Of a DNA stretch of 64,000 bases, positions 52,701 through 60,019 are shown one piece after another. The notes under the pieces were generated by a model, which searched no databases, was not told where the DNA came from, and saw nothing but the letters and a program-made list of their open reading frames with translations. A program made the position numbers and the translations under genes. Source of the stretch: Symbiodinium natans (Eukaryota > Sar > Dinophyceae > Suessiales > Symbiodiniaceae); NCBI GenBank assembly GCA_905221605.1, contig CAJNDS010001502.1, positions 1 to 64,000 of the forward strand, written 5' to 3'. Within the stretch, counting starts at the first letter, position 1. Each line of letters begins with the position of its first letter.

Positions 52701-53999
52701 TAGCAGCCACCCTCGGCTGAACACCATTCCGAGAGCAGGTCTAAACAGCGGTGTGCGCAAAGGGAGGCCGTTTAAAGGGTTCCCCGGGCCCCTCAGGATT
52801 GCATGTAACTCAATTGGAACTGTGGGATCTAGGTTTTAGCGTTAACATTTTGCGGAAGCTTCCGGTCCTTGCCACGACTCAGCAGAATGTGGCCAACACA
52901 TCTGTTTTCTCGGTGGTTCTGAATGCTTCCCTGTAAGTTGCCGACCTGTGGTGACAAACGACAGTCGTGTAGACCCCGACACCTGGCCATAGAAACTGAT
53001 ACACTTCTCTACAACATACAGGCAGCTCGAAAAAGGAACAGTGTGATAGCCAGCAATGCACCAATGCTCACAGATCACAACGCCCACCTTTCCGTCCATG
53101 GCCACTCGGTAGCCTTGCCAACTCTTTTTCACCACAGGAGGCGTTTGTCTGCAGTGCTTGAAGTCAGAAAGACCAAGGTCAAGTTGGATGTCATTAGATG
53201 CTCGGATATGCTGGGATATGCTGGGATATGCTGGGATATGCTGGGATATGTTGCAATATGCTGGGTCAGTCCTGTGGCTCGCCGACTCTGAGACATCGAC
53301 CAACTGTTTCGCCGACCGCCTCATGGCACTGGGATGCAACACCTCAGGCGTGGCGAAAATCTCTCTTGCCATGGCTTGCTTGACCCTGAATGGCTGGAAC
53401 CTCTCTCCGAATCCATCATAGAAAACATAATCCACTATATAGTATTGTTTACATCGTTATATTAAACAGTAAGAAGAAGAAGGCTTCCTCTGTAGACTAT
53501 AGATTCCCTCGAGAGCAAGCTGTGGCCCATCCGGGCTCCTGACGCTGTGCCAAGGAGATCGCGGCAATCCGCCGTGGCTGCGTGACTGCCTTTCAGCTGA
53601 CTCCACGATGGCTGCGATTGAAACGATGCGAGGCAGGGCTGGATGGAGGGAGAAAGGGAGAAAGAGAGACAGGAAGAGAAAGACCGCGCATGTCGGTGAC
53701 AAGCTCCATGTCATTTGGTGCTTTGCTTTTGCAAGACCCTGAGGAAACTTTCTACATCTTGCGCATGAACATGCGGCCGAACAGAAAGCTTCGCCGAGCG
53801 ACAATCTTGCCCTTTGGATCTTCTAAGAAGACCATTGGCATCACAGATGACCTGAACTGCTCACACACTGCCATGTCATTCTCTTGTCATACCCTTGCCT
53901 TTGCCCTCTGCTCTCCCTAAACCCATCCGACAACTGGGTCTCAAACTTGCCACAGCCTGTCTCCCCCTGGATACAGATGACCTGTGAACGCCTGGCAAT
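46557..53999 (-). CDS. DEIH-box (DEAH family) RNA helicase gene
   Basis: Superfamily-2 helicase motifs occur in order on minus, one per small exon: I (GETGCGK, then SSVMPMVFLED), Ia (TQPRRIAAISLAQ), ASQCHEAVGETVG, then STRLSFVTTG, II (YTHIVLDEIHERDLDMD), YPYFLDDL, then VLIFLPGLSEIEQLHE, V (VVLSTNIAESSITIPD), VRYVLDFGIVRKMVFD, VI (QRRGRCGR), YLFPRSHYDRLQPYASPEV, and HA2 (LTKLVVLSWALGIPGDGVVI then AAALS). Motif III (SAT) was not placed, though SSTMDV at about 52030 is a candidate. The protein would unwind or remodel RNA using NTP. DEIH and the CxL-type HA2 resemble DHX36/TDRD9-like members, but the subfamily is not certain. A possible 5' exon is at 54.06-54.13 kb (AVRDALRHNK). The last exon ends at TAG 46557. 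Confidence 0.87.
47107..47376 (-). CDS. helicase exon C-terminal to HA2
   Basis: 90 codons beginning DVFKMAAPANCRNLEDREDC, later ITRARFDDGQFSEPIMCAAR and LERYRNLYKEYL. This is the longest helicase exon, and the sequence is diverged from known OB-fold regions. The 3' donor is uncertain because its phase does not match the next exon, so another exon probably lies at 46.8-47.1 kb. Confidence 0.65.
47457..47544 (-). CDS. helicase HA2-domain exon
   Basis: After TTCTGAG|G reads IQLTKLVVLSWALGIPGDGV then VIAAALSTQ. Matches the HA2 helix L-x-K-x-x-x-x-x-x-x-x-G......I-A-A-x-L-S. The GC donor ACACAG|GCAGGG and acceptor GGCCAG|G remove 80 nt. Confidence 0.8.
48313..48420. repeat. 9-bp minisatellite (AGAGAGGAC)
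   Basis: About 12 imperfect units of AGAGAGGAC on plus. Both strands are open through it (Arg-Thr-Glu and Leu-Ser-Val repeats). It lies within the helicase gene between the exons at 47.5 and 48.6 kb, most likely in an intron. Confidence 0.9.
48622..48693 (-). CDS. helicase exon after motif VI
   Basis: Acceptor CTTGAG|G, then VIVYLFPRSHYDRLQPYASP and EVRQ to the GT donor GCCAA|GTGAGG. Corresponds to the family's YRLY..x..Y..x..PEI segment. Confidence 0.85.
48811..48842 (-). CDS. helicase motif VI exon, second part
   Basis: Acceptor GATGAG|GC completes the split Arg, giving QRRGRCGRLQEG across the junction (Q-R-x-G-R-x-G-R). The GC donor is AAGGA|GCCCGG. The 539-nt upstream intron contains the TTTAGGG array. 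Confidence 0.85.
48892..49098. repeat. TTTAGGG array inside a helicase intron
   Basis: About 200 bp of mostly perfect GGGTTTA units with some GGGTTCA. It lies within the predicted intron 48843-49381, which separates the two halves of helicase motif VI. Confidence 0.93.
49264..49306. repeat. (AT)n microsatellite, intronic
   Basis: Alternating AT-rich run in the same helicase intron as the TTTAGGG array. Confidence 0.85.
49382..49425 (-). CDS. helicase motif VI exon, first part
   Basis: Acceptor GACAG|G, then SLCNTWSSQATCRQ and the first base of Arg before the GT donor CAAC|GTGCGC. The W-x-S-x-A-x-x-x-Q spacing is canonical. Confidence 0.85.
49506..49570 (-). CDS. helicase exon, VRYVLDFG segment
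   Basis: Acceptor TGGAAG|G, then VRYVLDFGIVRKMVFDEERA and Met, with the next codon split by a GT donor (ATGCA|GTGGCT). Matches the V-x-Y-V-x-D-x-G segment. Confidence 0.85.
49650..49671 (-). CDS. 22-nt helicase micro-exon
   Basis: Between TTTGAG|G and CAGAT|GTTGAC. It completes Glu, then encodes SSITIPD. Spliced, the three exons give NIAESSITIPDVRYVLDFG, an exact fit to motif V and the following strand, which makes this tiny exon convincing. Confidence 0.85.
49753..49793 (-). CDS. helicase motif V exon, first part
   Basis: Acceptor TTTCAG|G, then AGHCKVVLSTNIA with the next codon split by a GT donor (GCAGA|GTTCTG). S-T-N-I-A-E is the DEAH motif V core. Confidence 0.85.
50388..50430 (-). CDS. 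helicase exon, GLSEIEQLHEE
   Basis: Starts at 50430 after a 63-nt GC-AG intron and reads PGLSEIEQLHEE. The 3' end is approximate. Confidence 0.7.
50494..50531 (-). CDS. helicase motif IV exon (38 nt)
   Basis: Reads AVAKPGLCVLIFL. The GC donor TCTT|GCCTGC and the acceptor 63 nt on, AAAG|GCCTGG, complete Leu-Pro-Gly: LIFLPGLSEIEQL, the family motif IV region. Confidence 0.8.
51001..51073. repeat. 36-bp tandem duplication
   Basis: Two copies of a unit containing AGCTTGTCGCTG and AAAGGGTGGGG, with a few differences. Lies in a helicase intron. Confidence 0.8.
51104..51128 (-). CDS. helicase micro-exon, YFLDDL
   Basis: 25 nt between GTCAG|G and CCTG|GTGAAT, reading YPYFLDDL. It matches the short F/Y-L-D-D/E-L/I segment that follows the V-x-V-x-Y strand in DEAH helicases. 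Supported by position and motif only. Confidence 0.5.
51189..51350. repeat. AACCTGGGTT-type short repeats
   Basis: Many partial copies of ACCTGGGTTGAA and its reverse complement (TTCAACCT, CCTAGGTTTC) within about 160 bp, so both direct and inverted pairs exist. Located inside the helicase gene, in a presumed intron. Confidence 0.75.
52487..52559 (-). CDS. helicase motif II (DEIH) exon
   Basis: Acceptor CGGGAG|GCCTTG, then ALRHYTHIVLDEIHERDLDM and DSWH up to the GT donor GCATG|GTAAGA. D-E-I-H coordinates Mg and drives NTP hydrolysis in this family. A small exon may be missing between this one and the previous one, because their phases differ. Confidence 0.88.
52946..52995 (-). CDS. helicase exon, STRLSFVTTG segment
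   Basis: Reads FYGQVSGSTRLSFVTTG, matching the family stretch T-x-L-x-F-x-T-x-G between motifs Ib and II. It may end at ACCACAG|GTCGGC. The 5' limit is uncertain. Confidence 0.7.
53199..53265. repeat. 10-bp minisatellite (GGGATATGCT)
   Basis: Six to seven units of GGGATATGCT with changed end units, in the predicted helicase intron between exons at 52.99 and 53.30 kb. Confidence 0.93.
53298..53342 (-). CDS. helicase exon, AVGETVG segment
   Basis: After CCTGAG|GT, the split codon from the previous exon gives Arg, then VASQCHEAVGETVG. This matches the family segment ending in G-x-x-V-G-Y. The 3' limit is uncertain (GA or GT donor). Confidence 0.7.
53544..53589 (-). CDS. helicase motif Ia exon (46 nt)
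   Basis: Reads AVTQPRRIAAISLAQ. The acceptor is GAAAG|GCAGTC and the GT donor is GCACAGC|GTCAGG. T-Q-P-R-R is diagnostic for the DEAH family. Confidence 0.85.
53800..53851 (-). CDS. helicase exon following Walker A
   Basis: Starts after TTCAG|G. With the preceding AA it completes Lys, then reads SSVMPMVFLEDPKGKIV. The GC donor TGTC|GCTCGG joins in frame to the motif Ia exon. Confidence 0.75.
53947..53999 (-). CDS. helicase motif I (Walker A) exon
   Basis: Reads IARRSQVICIQGETGCGK. The donor is GGCAA|GTTTGA. The next exon supplies the split Lys codon and Ser-Ser, completing G-E-T-G-C-G-K-S. Confidence 0.85.
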
Positions 54000-54863
54000 C
54001 TGCAGTCAGGCACGAGCGAATGGATGTTGATGCCACACAAATGAGAACAAGAAGCGCAAGTGTTTTGTTGTGCCTCAAGGCGTCTCGGACTGCCTGCGCG
54101 GCCGTCCATGCTGGCCTCGTGCAAACACGACGGGTCGTGTAGGGATTGCACCGCTTGCTGCAGCTAAAGCGCAGTTCGCTGAAACTCGGCGCTTTCGGGG
54201 CGGCGGATGCCTCGCCTGCAACGAATGTCCATGAACCACGTCAGCAATCGTCAGCACAATGTCAGCGCAAACTCTGCAGTCTCAAAAGGCCAATGCAGAA
54301 ACCGAGCATGCCTGCGGGGTACAGTGGCACGCTCTTTGGCCTCGGTTTCGTCTGATCATCGAAAGTCAGATGATCGCGGTCACTAGATTGATGTTGACTT
54401 GGCAAGAACATGCCCTGACAGCAGTTGGTCTGAAAGGTGGGACTCCTTTGAGAGTCGAGGGACCAAGTGGGACCACGCATAAGATCACTAAGTCATCACG
54501 CACAGCGGCGATCTGAGATCCCAGCTGCCCAGGTTCCAGCGCCGGGCTGGCATGCCTTCAGTCGTCTTCTCATGCACGCCGTCAGCTGTTCTCTCCACAC
54601 GGCAGTGTGTGTATATACATATATATATATATAAAAGTTGAATTCATATAAAGCGTGGCACTTGCCGCAGCTCGTGATTCATTGGCGAATCTATGGCAGG
54701 TACTGCGGGGGCAAATAGTCCGTGTCAGGCTTTCCTGCGCAACAAGCCATTCAAACATCCTGCTTGATCTGCACTTGCATTCATCTAGTCTCGCAAATTC
54801 GACCCTGCACCGGCCTTTGCCTTTCCCTTTGCCTCCTCCGCCGCCTTTTTTGCCTTCACAACA

Positions 54864-55115
54864 TCACGCTTGAAAACCTACGCATTGCAAGTTTGCGAGC
54901 ATTTTGACATCCAGACTCTGTGCAACATTCATGCAAAGGGCTGAAACGCTTCGCACCTGCTTAGGCTTCTGCAACATCCACCAAGCCCGAAGAAGCTCCA
55001 CACGTGGTCGGTTTGCCTGCATTGTCTTGCCAACCTCCACCACCGCCTCCACCCTGCAAGCTGCACGCCACTGCTGCAACCCCACAAATCTACGACGGAC
55101 ATGAAATATCCCCAC
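54864..55115 (-). CDS. exon-like block upstream of helicase
   Basis: The minus strand reads VGLQQWRAACRVEAVVEVGK, TMQANRPRVELLRAWWMLQK and SVSALCMNVAQSLDVKMLAN. Good helical composition. It may be an N-terminal exon of the helicase or the end of the preceding minus-strand gene. No family recognised. Confidence 0.45.
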   Translation of the reverse strand: MGIFHVRRRFVGLQQWRAACRVEAVVEVGKTMQANRPRVELLRAWWMLQKPKQVRSVSALCMNVAQSLDVKMLANLQCVGFQA

Positions 55116-55289
55116 ATTCTAAACGCATGCAAAGTTGTTCGTATAAGTCGGACTGACATAGCGACTGCTCGTGCTCATCCAGTGCCCAATGTAGCAACAC
55201 TAAGTAGACCCGCTGCTTCCACACTCTGTGATTGCACTACTACGCGCAAGCTTCCGAAACAACGTGATCATCCCACAACCTCAAACACG

Positions 55290-55430
55290 TGACAACGGCC
55301 CAGATAGCGGGGCACTTGCCTTGGCATTGCCATAACCAGAACCACCTTGCAATTGGGATCCAGGTAATCATCACCACACATGCATTGGTTCACATCACTG
55401 GGCGGGATATGCGGGATGTATTCGTTGAGC
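55290..55430 (-). CDS. exon-like block, unknown
   Basis: The minus strand reads LNEYIPHIPPSDVNQCMCGD, DYLDPNCKVVLVMAMPRQVP and RYLGRC, directly after a (CA)n tract. Possibly the same gene as the block at 54.9-55.1 kb. Confidence 0.4.
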
Positions 55431-55433
55431 GGA

Positions 55434-55434
<1 letters not shown>

Positions 55435-55465
<31 letters not shown>

Positions 55466-55470
55466 ACACG
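55435..55470. repeat. (CA)n microsatellite
   Basis: About 30 bp of CA repeats with one GA interruption. Confidence 0.95.
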
Positions 55471-56215
55471 GTGGCTATGATCGCGCAAGTGACGACAAGG
55501 GCACCTTTTCCTCCTTTGTGGTAGCCGCCCATCAGGACGCAAACAACGTGTCAAAGTTTTAAAGTTTGAGGGTCTATCAGTGCCATTTTAACTTTCGCCA
55601 TTCCTACCCAGCCAACATCCTCGAGATGTAATCTCGCCAGATGATCGGAACTGCTCATGTCTTTCATGTCACCGGAACACAATAGCATTGCTCAACATGA
55701 AGAATGCATGCTAGTTCTACTTGGTGACAAGCATGCATGTGCTGCAAAAAAAATCACGGGCAGCATGGCAACGCGAAGCTTCACCCGAACCTGTGCCAAC
55801 ATTTCCAAAAAGGAAGAACGCAACGCAAAAAGTGTCCAGAGCTCTTATCAGGCCATTGCTTCAACTTCAATAAACGAAAGGCATGAATTTCACCCCCTCT
55901 CCAGAATGAGGACAAAGGGGGGGAGCCTGCGGTCAGGGTCGTGGCCTCTGTTTGATTTCGTCTCTTTCAGCCCTGGATCCCCCTGCTTGGCTTGCTCGTC
56001 GCCTCTCGTTTTTGATTCTTCTTTGGAGTCGTACTTCGTTGTTACTTCTGTGGAGGCCCTTTCAAGCGGCGCCAATTTAAACACATTTTTGGGGCTCCAA
56101 AGGCAGCCCCCAGAAACTCTAGTTTCAAACCTCTAACGGCTGTGAAGGTGACTGAAGCTTCCCTGCCTTTGAATTGGTGTTCCACAGTCACACACTTACA
56201 GACACTGAACACTGT

Positions 56216-56262
56216 CCACACACCCACCCACCCACCCACCCACCCACCCACCTGCCCACCTG
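56216..56262. repeat. (CCCA)n microsatellite
   Basis: About nine CCCA units with degenerate ends. Confidence 0.93.
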
Positions 56263-56329
56263 TGAGAAAAGAACTGACACTCCGACCCCCACCGACACCA
56301 CGTAGACCTGAGCCTCAGCTTCTCGACCT

Positions 56330-57230
56330 TTTGATTTTGCTGCCCCTCTTTTTTGGGTCTTCCAACCTATACCTTCCACCCGCACAGACACCCTTTTGGT
56401 CGTTAGTTGTGAAAATTTCACAAAAAATCGGCTTGGACCAAAGTCTTGGTTCAAACTTTTTGGACTTGAGGTGGTGTTGTGACACCCTAGTCAAATTTTT
56501 GGTTTGGGCTGAATGTTGAGACGCTTTTCTTTTGGTCAAAATTTTGGATCTGCAGTGAGACACTTTTTTGGCTTAATAACAGTTTTTTTACACCCTTTTT
56601 CGGCTTAAAAAATTTGGCTTGGATTGAAGTCGTGCTAAGACACCAACACACCAAAGGACCTGACCCACACCAACACACCCGAACAGCGACTAAAACGACA
56701 CCACACTGACACACGAACCTAAAAATAACAGGAGACAACTGCAAGCATTGGCTTCTCTCTCAAGTCTGTTGTGTTGTCGTCTGTTCTTTTTTGGCGAGTT
56801 ATTGGGTGTGAGTTTTTTGGCTGTATGATCTTTCATCTTTTTTGAAAAACAAACAAAAAAACAACAATCTTTCTTCAAAACTGTCAGTTCTGAAACAATT
56901 CGCTCGAATCTAACCAGTTTTGAAAATCAGCTACAACAAATATGCCGGACGTGACCTGCACAGTCAATCCCCAAAAACCTTCTTCTCCAAAAATGTCACT
57001 TCCGCCCGACATTCACAAATTTTGTTTGCACAGATTTGCAAGAATATTTCAGAGGTAAAAAGGTTGCAAGCAACTTCAAACAAGAAACAATTGCGATTGC
57101 AATTTCTGAATTGCCAAAAAATGTTGAAAACTGATTAAAGATAAAACTTGATCAGGTAATTTTGTTGAATACCGGTGTTTCGCTCGCTGCGCTCGCACTT
57201 ATCTACATGTGGTAAAACACTTTGCGGACT
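56330..57230. repeat. T-rich degenerate repeat region
   Basis: Recurring fragments such as TTTTTGG, GGCTTGGA and CAAATTTTTGG at roughly 40-60 bp intervals (56400-56640), followed by A/T-rich unique sequence with no convincing frame. Base composition is clearly lower in GC than in flanking DNA. Confidence 0.6.
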
Positions 57231-57430
57231 TTGCGGTTTTCGAATGATTCGGTTTGGGCATCGCGCGCAACATTGACATCAACACTTGGATGTTTTGCCT
57301 AACGGCAAAATGGGGATGCGAAGCTCTCCCGCTTTGTTTACTGGGAGACCTTTCACGCGGAAGCTGGAACCAATCTGAAGTTTCAACCTAAACCCCAAAC
57401 TCTGAAACCCCAACACTACCAGTTCCGTTT

Positions 57431-57830
<400 letters not shown>

Positions 57831-57839
57831 TTGCATTGC

Positions 57840-58300
57840 ACTCACTGCCAGAATCAGCATGTGGACCTCTGATCACTTTGGATCCTCGGCACGTCGGCTA
57901 CTCTGTATCCGCCTTGGGAGCTCCAGCAGTCTTTGCTAGTTCGTACTTCACGCCCCTCAGGGCTGCTGAAAGGATTGTTGTGCACAGCTATGTTCGAGTA
58001 TGTGGAATGCATCCGCCCCTCAGGGCTGCGATAGCGCTGTGCTGGCTGGACACCCTACGACCGCCTCCTACTGGCTCACCTGCACCCGCGACTGCTGCAG
58101 TGCCGGCTGGCCCCGATGTTGTGTTGCAGGCTATAGCTGTGCGCTAGCTGAGTTTGGTGTGATTAAGGCGGGCAAGTGTGATATAGAAGGTCTCACCCGC
58201 CTTTTTTATTTCACAGTCCGGCCTTTTGGACTTCGAGAGGATCGCTTCCTCCAGATTGCCAGGTCTCACTACCTGCTATACTGAATCTGCTTTGGCAGAG
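57840..58300. other. no supported gene
   Basis: Plus frames of about 100 codons overlap each other and read poorly. CGCCCCTCAGGGCTGC occurs twice, at 57951 and 58013. This is the boundary stretch before the palindrome-bearing cluster. Confidence 0.45.
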
Positions 58301-58315
58301 TACTTAAGGAAATTC

Positions 58316-58330
58316 AGGAGGAAACCTCCT
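58316..58330. repeat. GGAGG/CCTCC palindrome, single
   Basis: AGGAGGAAACCTCCT: 6-bp arms around AAA. It lies 174 bp past the stop of the 95-aa ORF and is the outermost copy on this side. Confidence 0.9.
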
Positions 58331-58503
58331 AATCTGATGCAATGAATCAATGGTTCAAGAAAACGGTAAGAGTAAATTCAGATAAGAAACAAAAGTGCAT
58401 TGCAAACTAGAGTAGATCAAGATTTGCCAGCTTGCTGACTGAAAATGAGAATTAATGATTGTAGTTTGCCTGAAGCGCAAGCTGCTCACAACTGAAAGTT
58501 CCT

Positions 58504-58791
58504 TCAAGTGTGAGCATGCATGCTGGTGCTAACGAGATGATTAGCTGCAAGCAATGCTCTCTGGAGATCACTCCCTGCCTGATTGTTCAGAGCATCGGTT
58601 GACGTCAGCCAAATGCAGCCTGCATCACGAGCGGTGTGCTCTGCAAGGGGTAGGTGGGTGGGATCCCCATTGTGCAACACAGACTCAGGCAAGATTTCTT
58701 CCTCATAGCCGCTGATGGTCACAAAAAGCCATCTGCGTTTGCTGCAAGGCTTGACAAGTGAAATTGCAATCCCTTGCTGGAGAAGCTCCAT
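58504..58791 (-). CDS. 95-aa protein of the palindrome cluster
   Basis: A complete ORF, MELLQQGIAISLVKPCSKRR to a stop at 58504, including WLFVTISGYEEEILPESVLH and DAGCIWLTSTDALNNQAGSD. No family recognised. It is the last ORF of the cluster, starting 249 bp after the 187-aa ORF ends, with a GGAGG/CCTCC palindrome between them and another 174 bp beyond its stop. Intronless. Confidence 0.6.
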   Translation of the reverse strand: MELLQQGIAISLVKPCSKRRWLFVTISGYEEEILPESVLHNGDPTHLPLAEHTARDAGCIWLTSTDALNNQAGSDLQRALLAANHLVSTSMHAHT

Positions 58792-58845
58792 TGCACTTTA
58801 ATGTATGAAGAAGGTCTCGAGAAGATGAAAGATGCAAACAGCATG

Positions 58846-58858
58846 GGAGGAAGCCTCC
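58846..58858. repeat. GGAGG/CCTCC palindrome, single
   Basis: GGAGGAAGCCTCC, between the 187-aa and 95-aa ORFs, 55 bp upstream of the latter's start. Confidence 0.9.
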
Positions 58859-59012
58859 TAATGAAAGAAAGAAAGAGACACTATTATCATCCTTTGTGCT
58901 AATGGAGTTCTACCATACTAATGCATGGCTTAGTCGAGTTGAGAGTTGCACCTTCAATTGTGCCGATTTAGGTGTTGAGAAGTGTTCAGGGAATCGGCGA
59001 GGTGCAGGAAGG

Positions 59013-59038
59013 GGAGGAAGCCTCCGGAGGTAGCCTCC
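59013..59038. repeat. GGAGG/CCTCC palindrome, doubled
   Basis: GGAGGAAGCCTCC immediately followed by GGAGGTAGCCTCC. Ends 2 bp from the 187-aa ORF stop. Each half can form a stem, as can the whole. Confidence 0.92.
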
Positions 59039-59040
59039 AC

Positions 59041-59604
59041 TCATTCTGTGAGTCCTGCCGAAATTGTGGTCCACTGTGCGATCGCTATGTTCATTTCCGC
59101 ATCCTCTGCAAAGAACTCATCACGCACTTGCCCAACCTCTTGTTGATACAGAGCGTCAAGATGCGGCGGAAGCATGCTTGAGGTATACCGGATAATGTGC
59201 GTCTCACGATAGAAGCTCTCTAGTTCGGTGAGGATCACGCTGTAGTACCACGTTCCTTGGGTGGTGGGAAGCTCGGTGAACCTCATCAGACTTAAGTATC
59301 GTAGGCTGATGCTCCGCAACTTTTGGCGCCGGGCCGCCTTGATTTCACGCAATTCATCATATCCGGTCAATGACCGTACTGCCCAAAACAGTGTCTTCAA
59401 CCTCTCTGCTTGGAGCACCTCATGTGCGTAGTTCATGAACTGGGCGAGGATTTTCACCTTGTGAGTGTAGAGATACTCCGCAACCCTTGTGCTGGTAGTC
59501 TCGGAGGAGATGTTCTGGTCCTCAACAACTACCTGCTGGTGCACGAGAGCAACCAGGAGCGGAGTGAGCGCTTGCACCAAGCTACTGCTCTCCATTGGAA
59601 ACAC
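59041..59604 (-). CDS. 187-aa helical protein of the palindrome cluster
   Basis: A complete ORF. Two near starts are possible (Met1 or Met4). It is almost wholly helical in pattern: ILAQFMNYAHEVLQAERLKT, DELREIKAARRQKLRSISLR and SSMLPPHLDALYQQEVGQVR. No signal peptide or membrane segment. No enzyme motif seen, so a structural or nucleic-acid-associated role is only a guess. A doubled palindrome starts 3 nt past the stop codon. 415 bp separate it from the phosphotransferase ORF upstream. Confidence 0.7.
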   Translation of the reverse strand: MFPMESSSLVQALTPLLVALVHQQVVVEDQNISSETTSTRVAEYLYTHKVKILAQFMNYAHEVLQAERLKTLFWAVRSLTGYDELREIKAARRQKLRSISLRYLSLMRFTELPTTQGTWYYSVILTELESFYRETHIIRYTSSMLPPHLDALYQQEVGQVRDEFFAEDAEMNIAIAQWTTISAGLTE

Positions 59605-59933
59605 AGGTGTTGATGGCTGGATTCGAGGTTAGAATGGCTACTGCCAACGGAAGTGTGAAGTGGTTTCTTGTGTCAGGCAGGCATTGACCATTGCTAACAA
59701 GCATGCAAGGGCTCTAGCTGAAAGCTGCACAACTCAAGAACAAGGAACTGCAGAAGGAAGTGCCTGCCACTGCTTGTGGACTTCGCGACGCTAAGCTCAC
59801 CTGGGCAATGTGCAGGTGGAGGGTGGGGAAACTGCTCTTAGAGCATGCAAAGAGAGACAACTCGTTCAGGCTGTATCAAAGTCTTTGTTGCCTTAAGCAG
59901 AGGGCGTACTTGCTGTCTACTTTAAAATGAAGT

Positions 59934-59959
59934 GGAGGAATCCTCCGGAGGAAGCCTCC
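59934..59959. repeat. GGAGG/CCTCC palindrome, doubled
   Basis: GGAGGAATCCTCC followed by GGAGGAAGCCTCC, 60 bp beyond the stop of the 651-aa ORF. Confidence 0.92.
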
Positions 59960-60019
59960 CGCTGCGAAGGTAGACCACGGCAGAACGAATTCGGTACAGG
60001 TGAAACTGCTGAGGACGCT

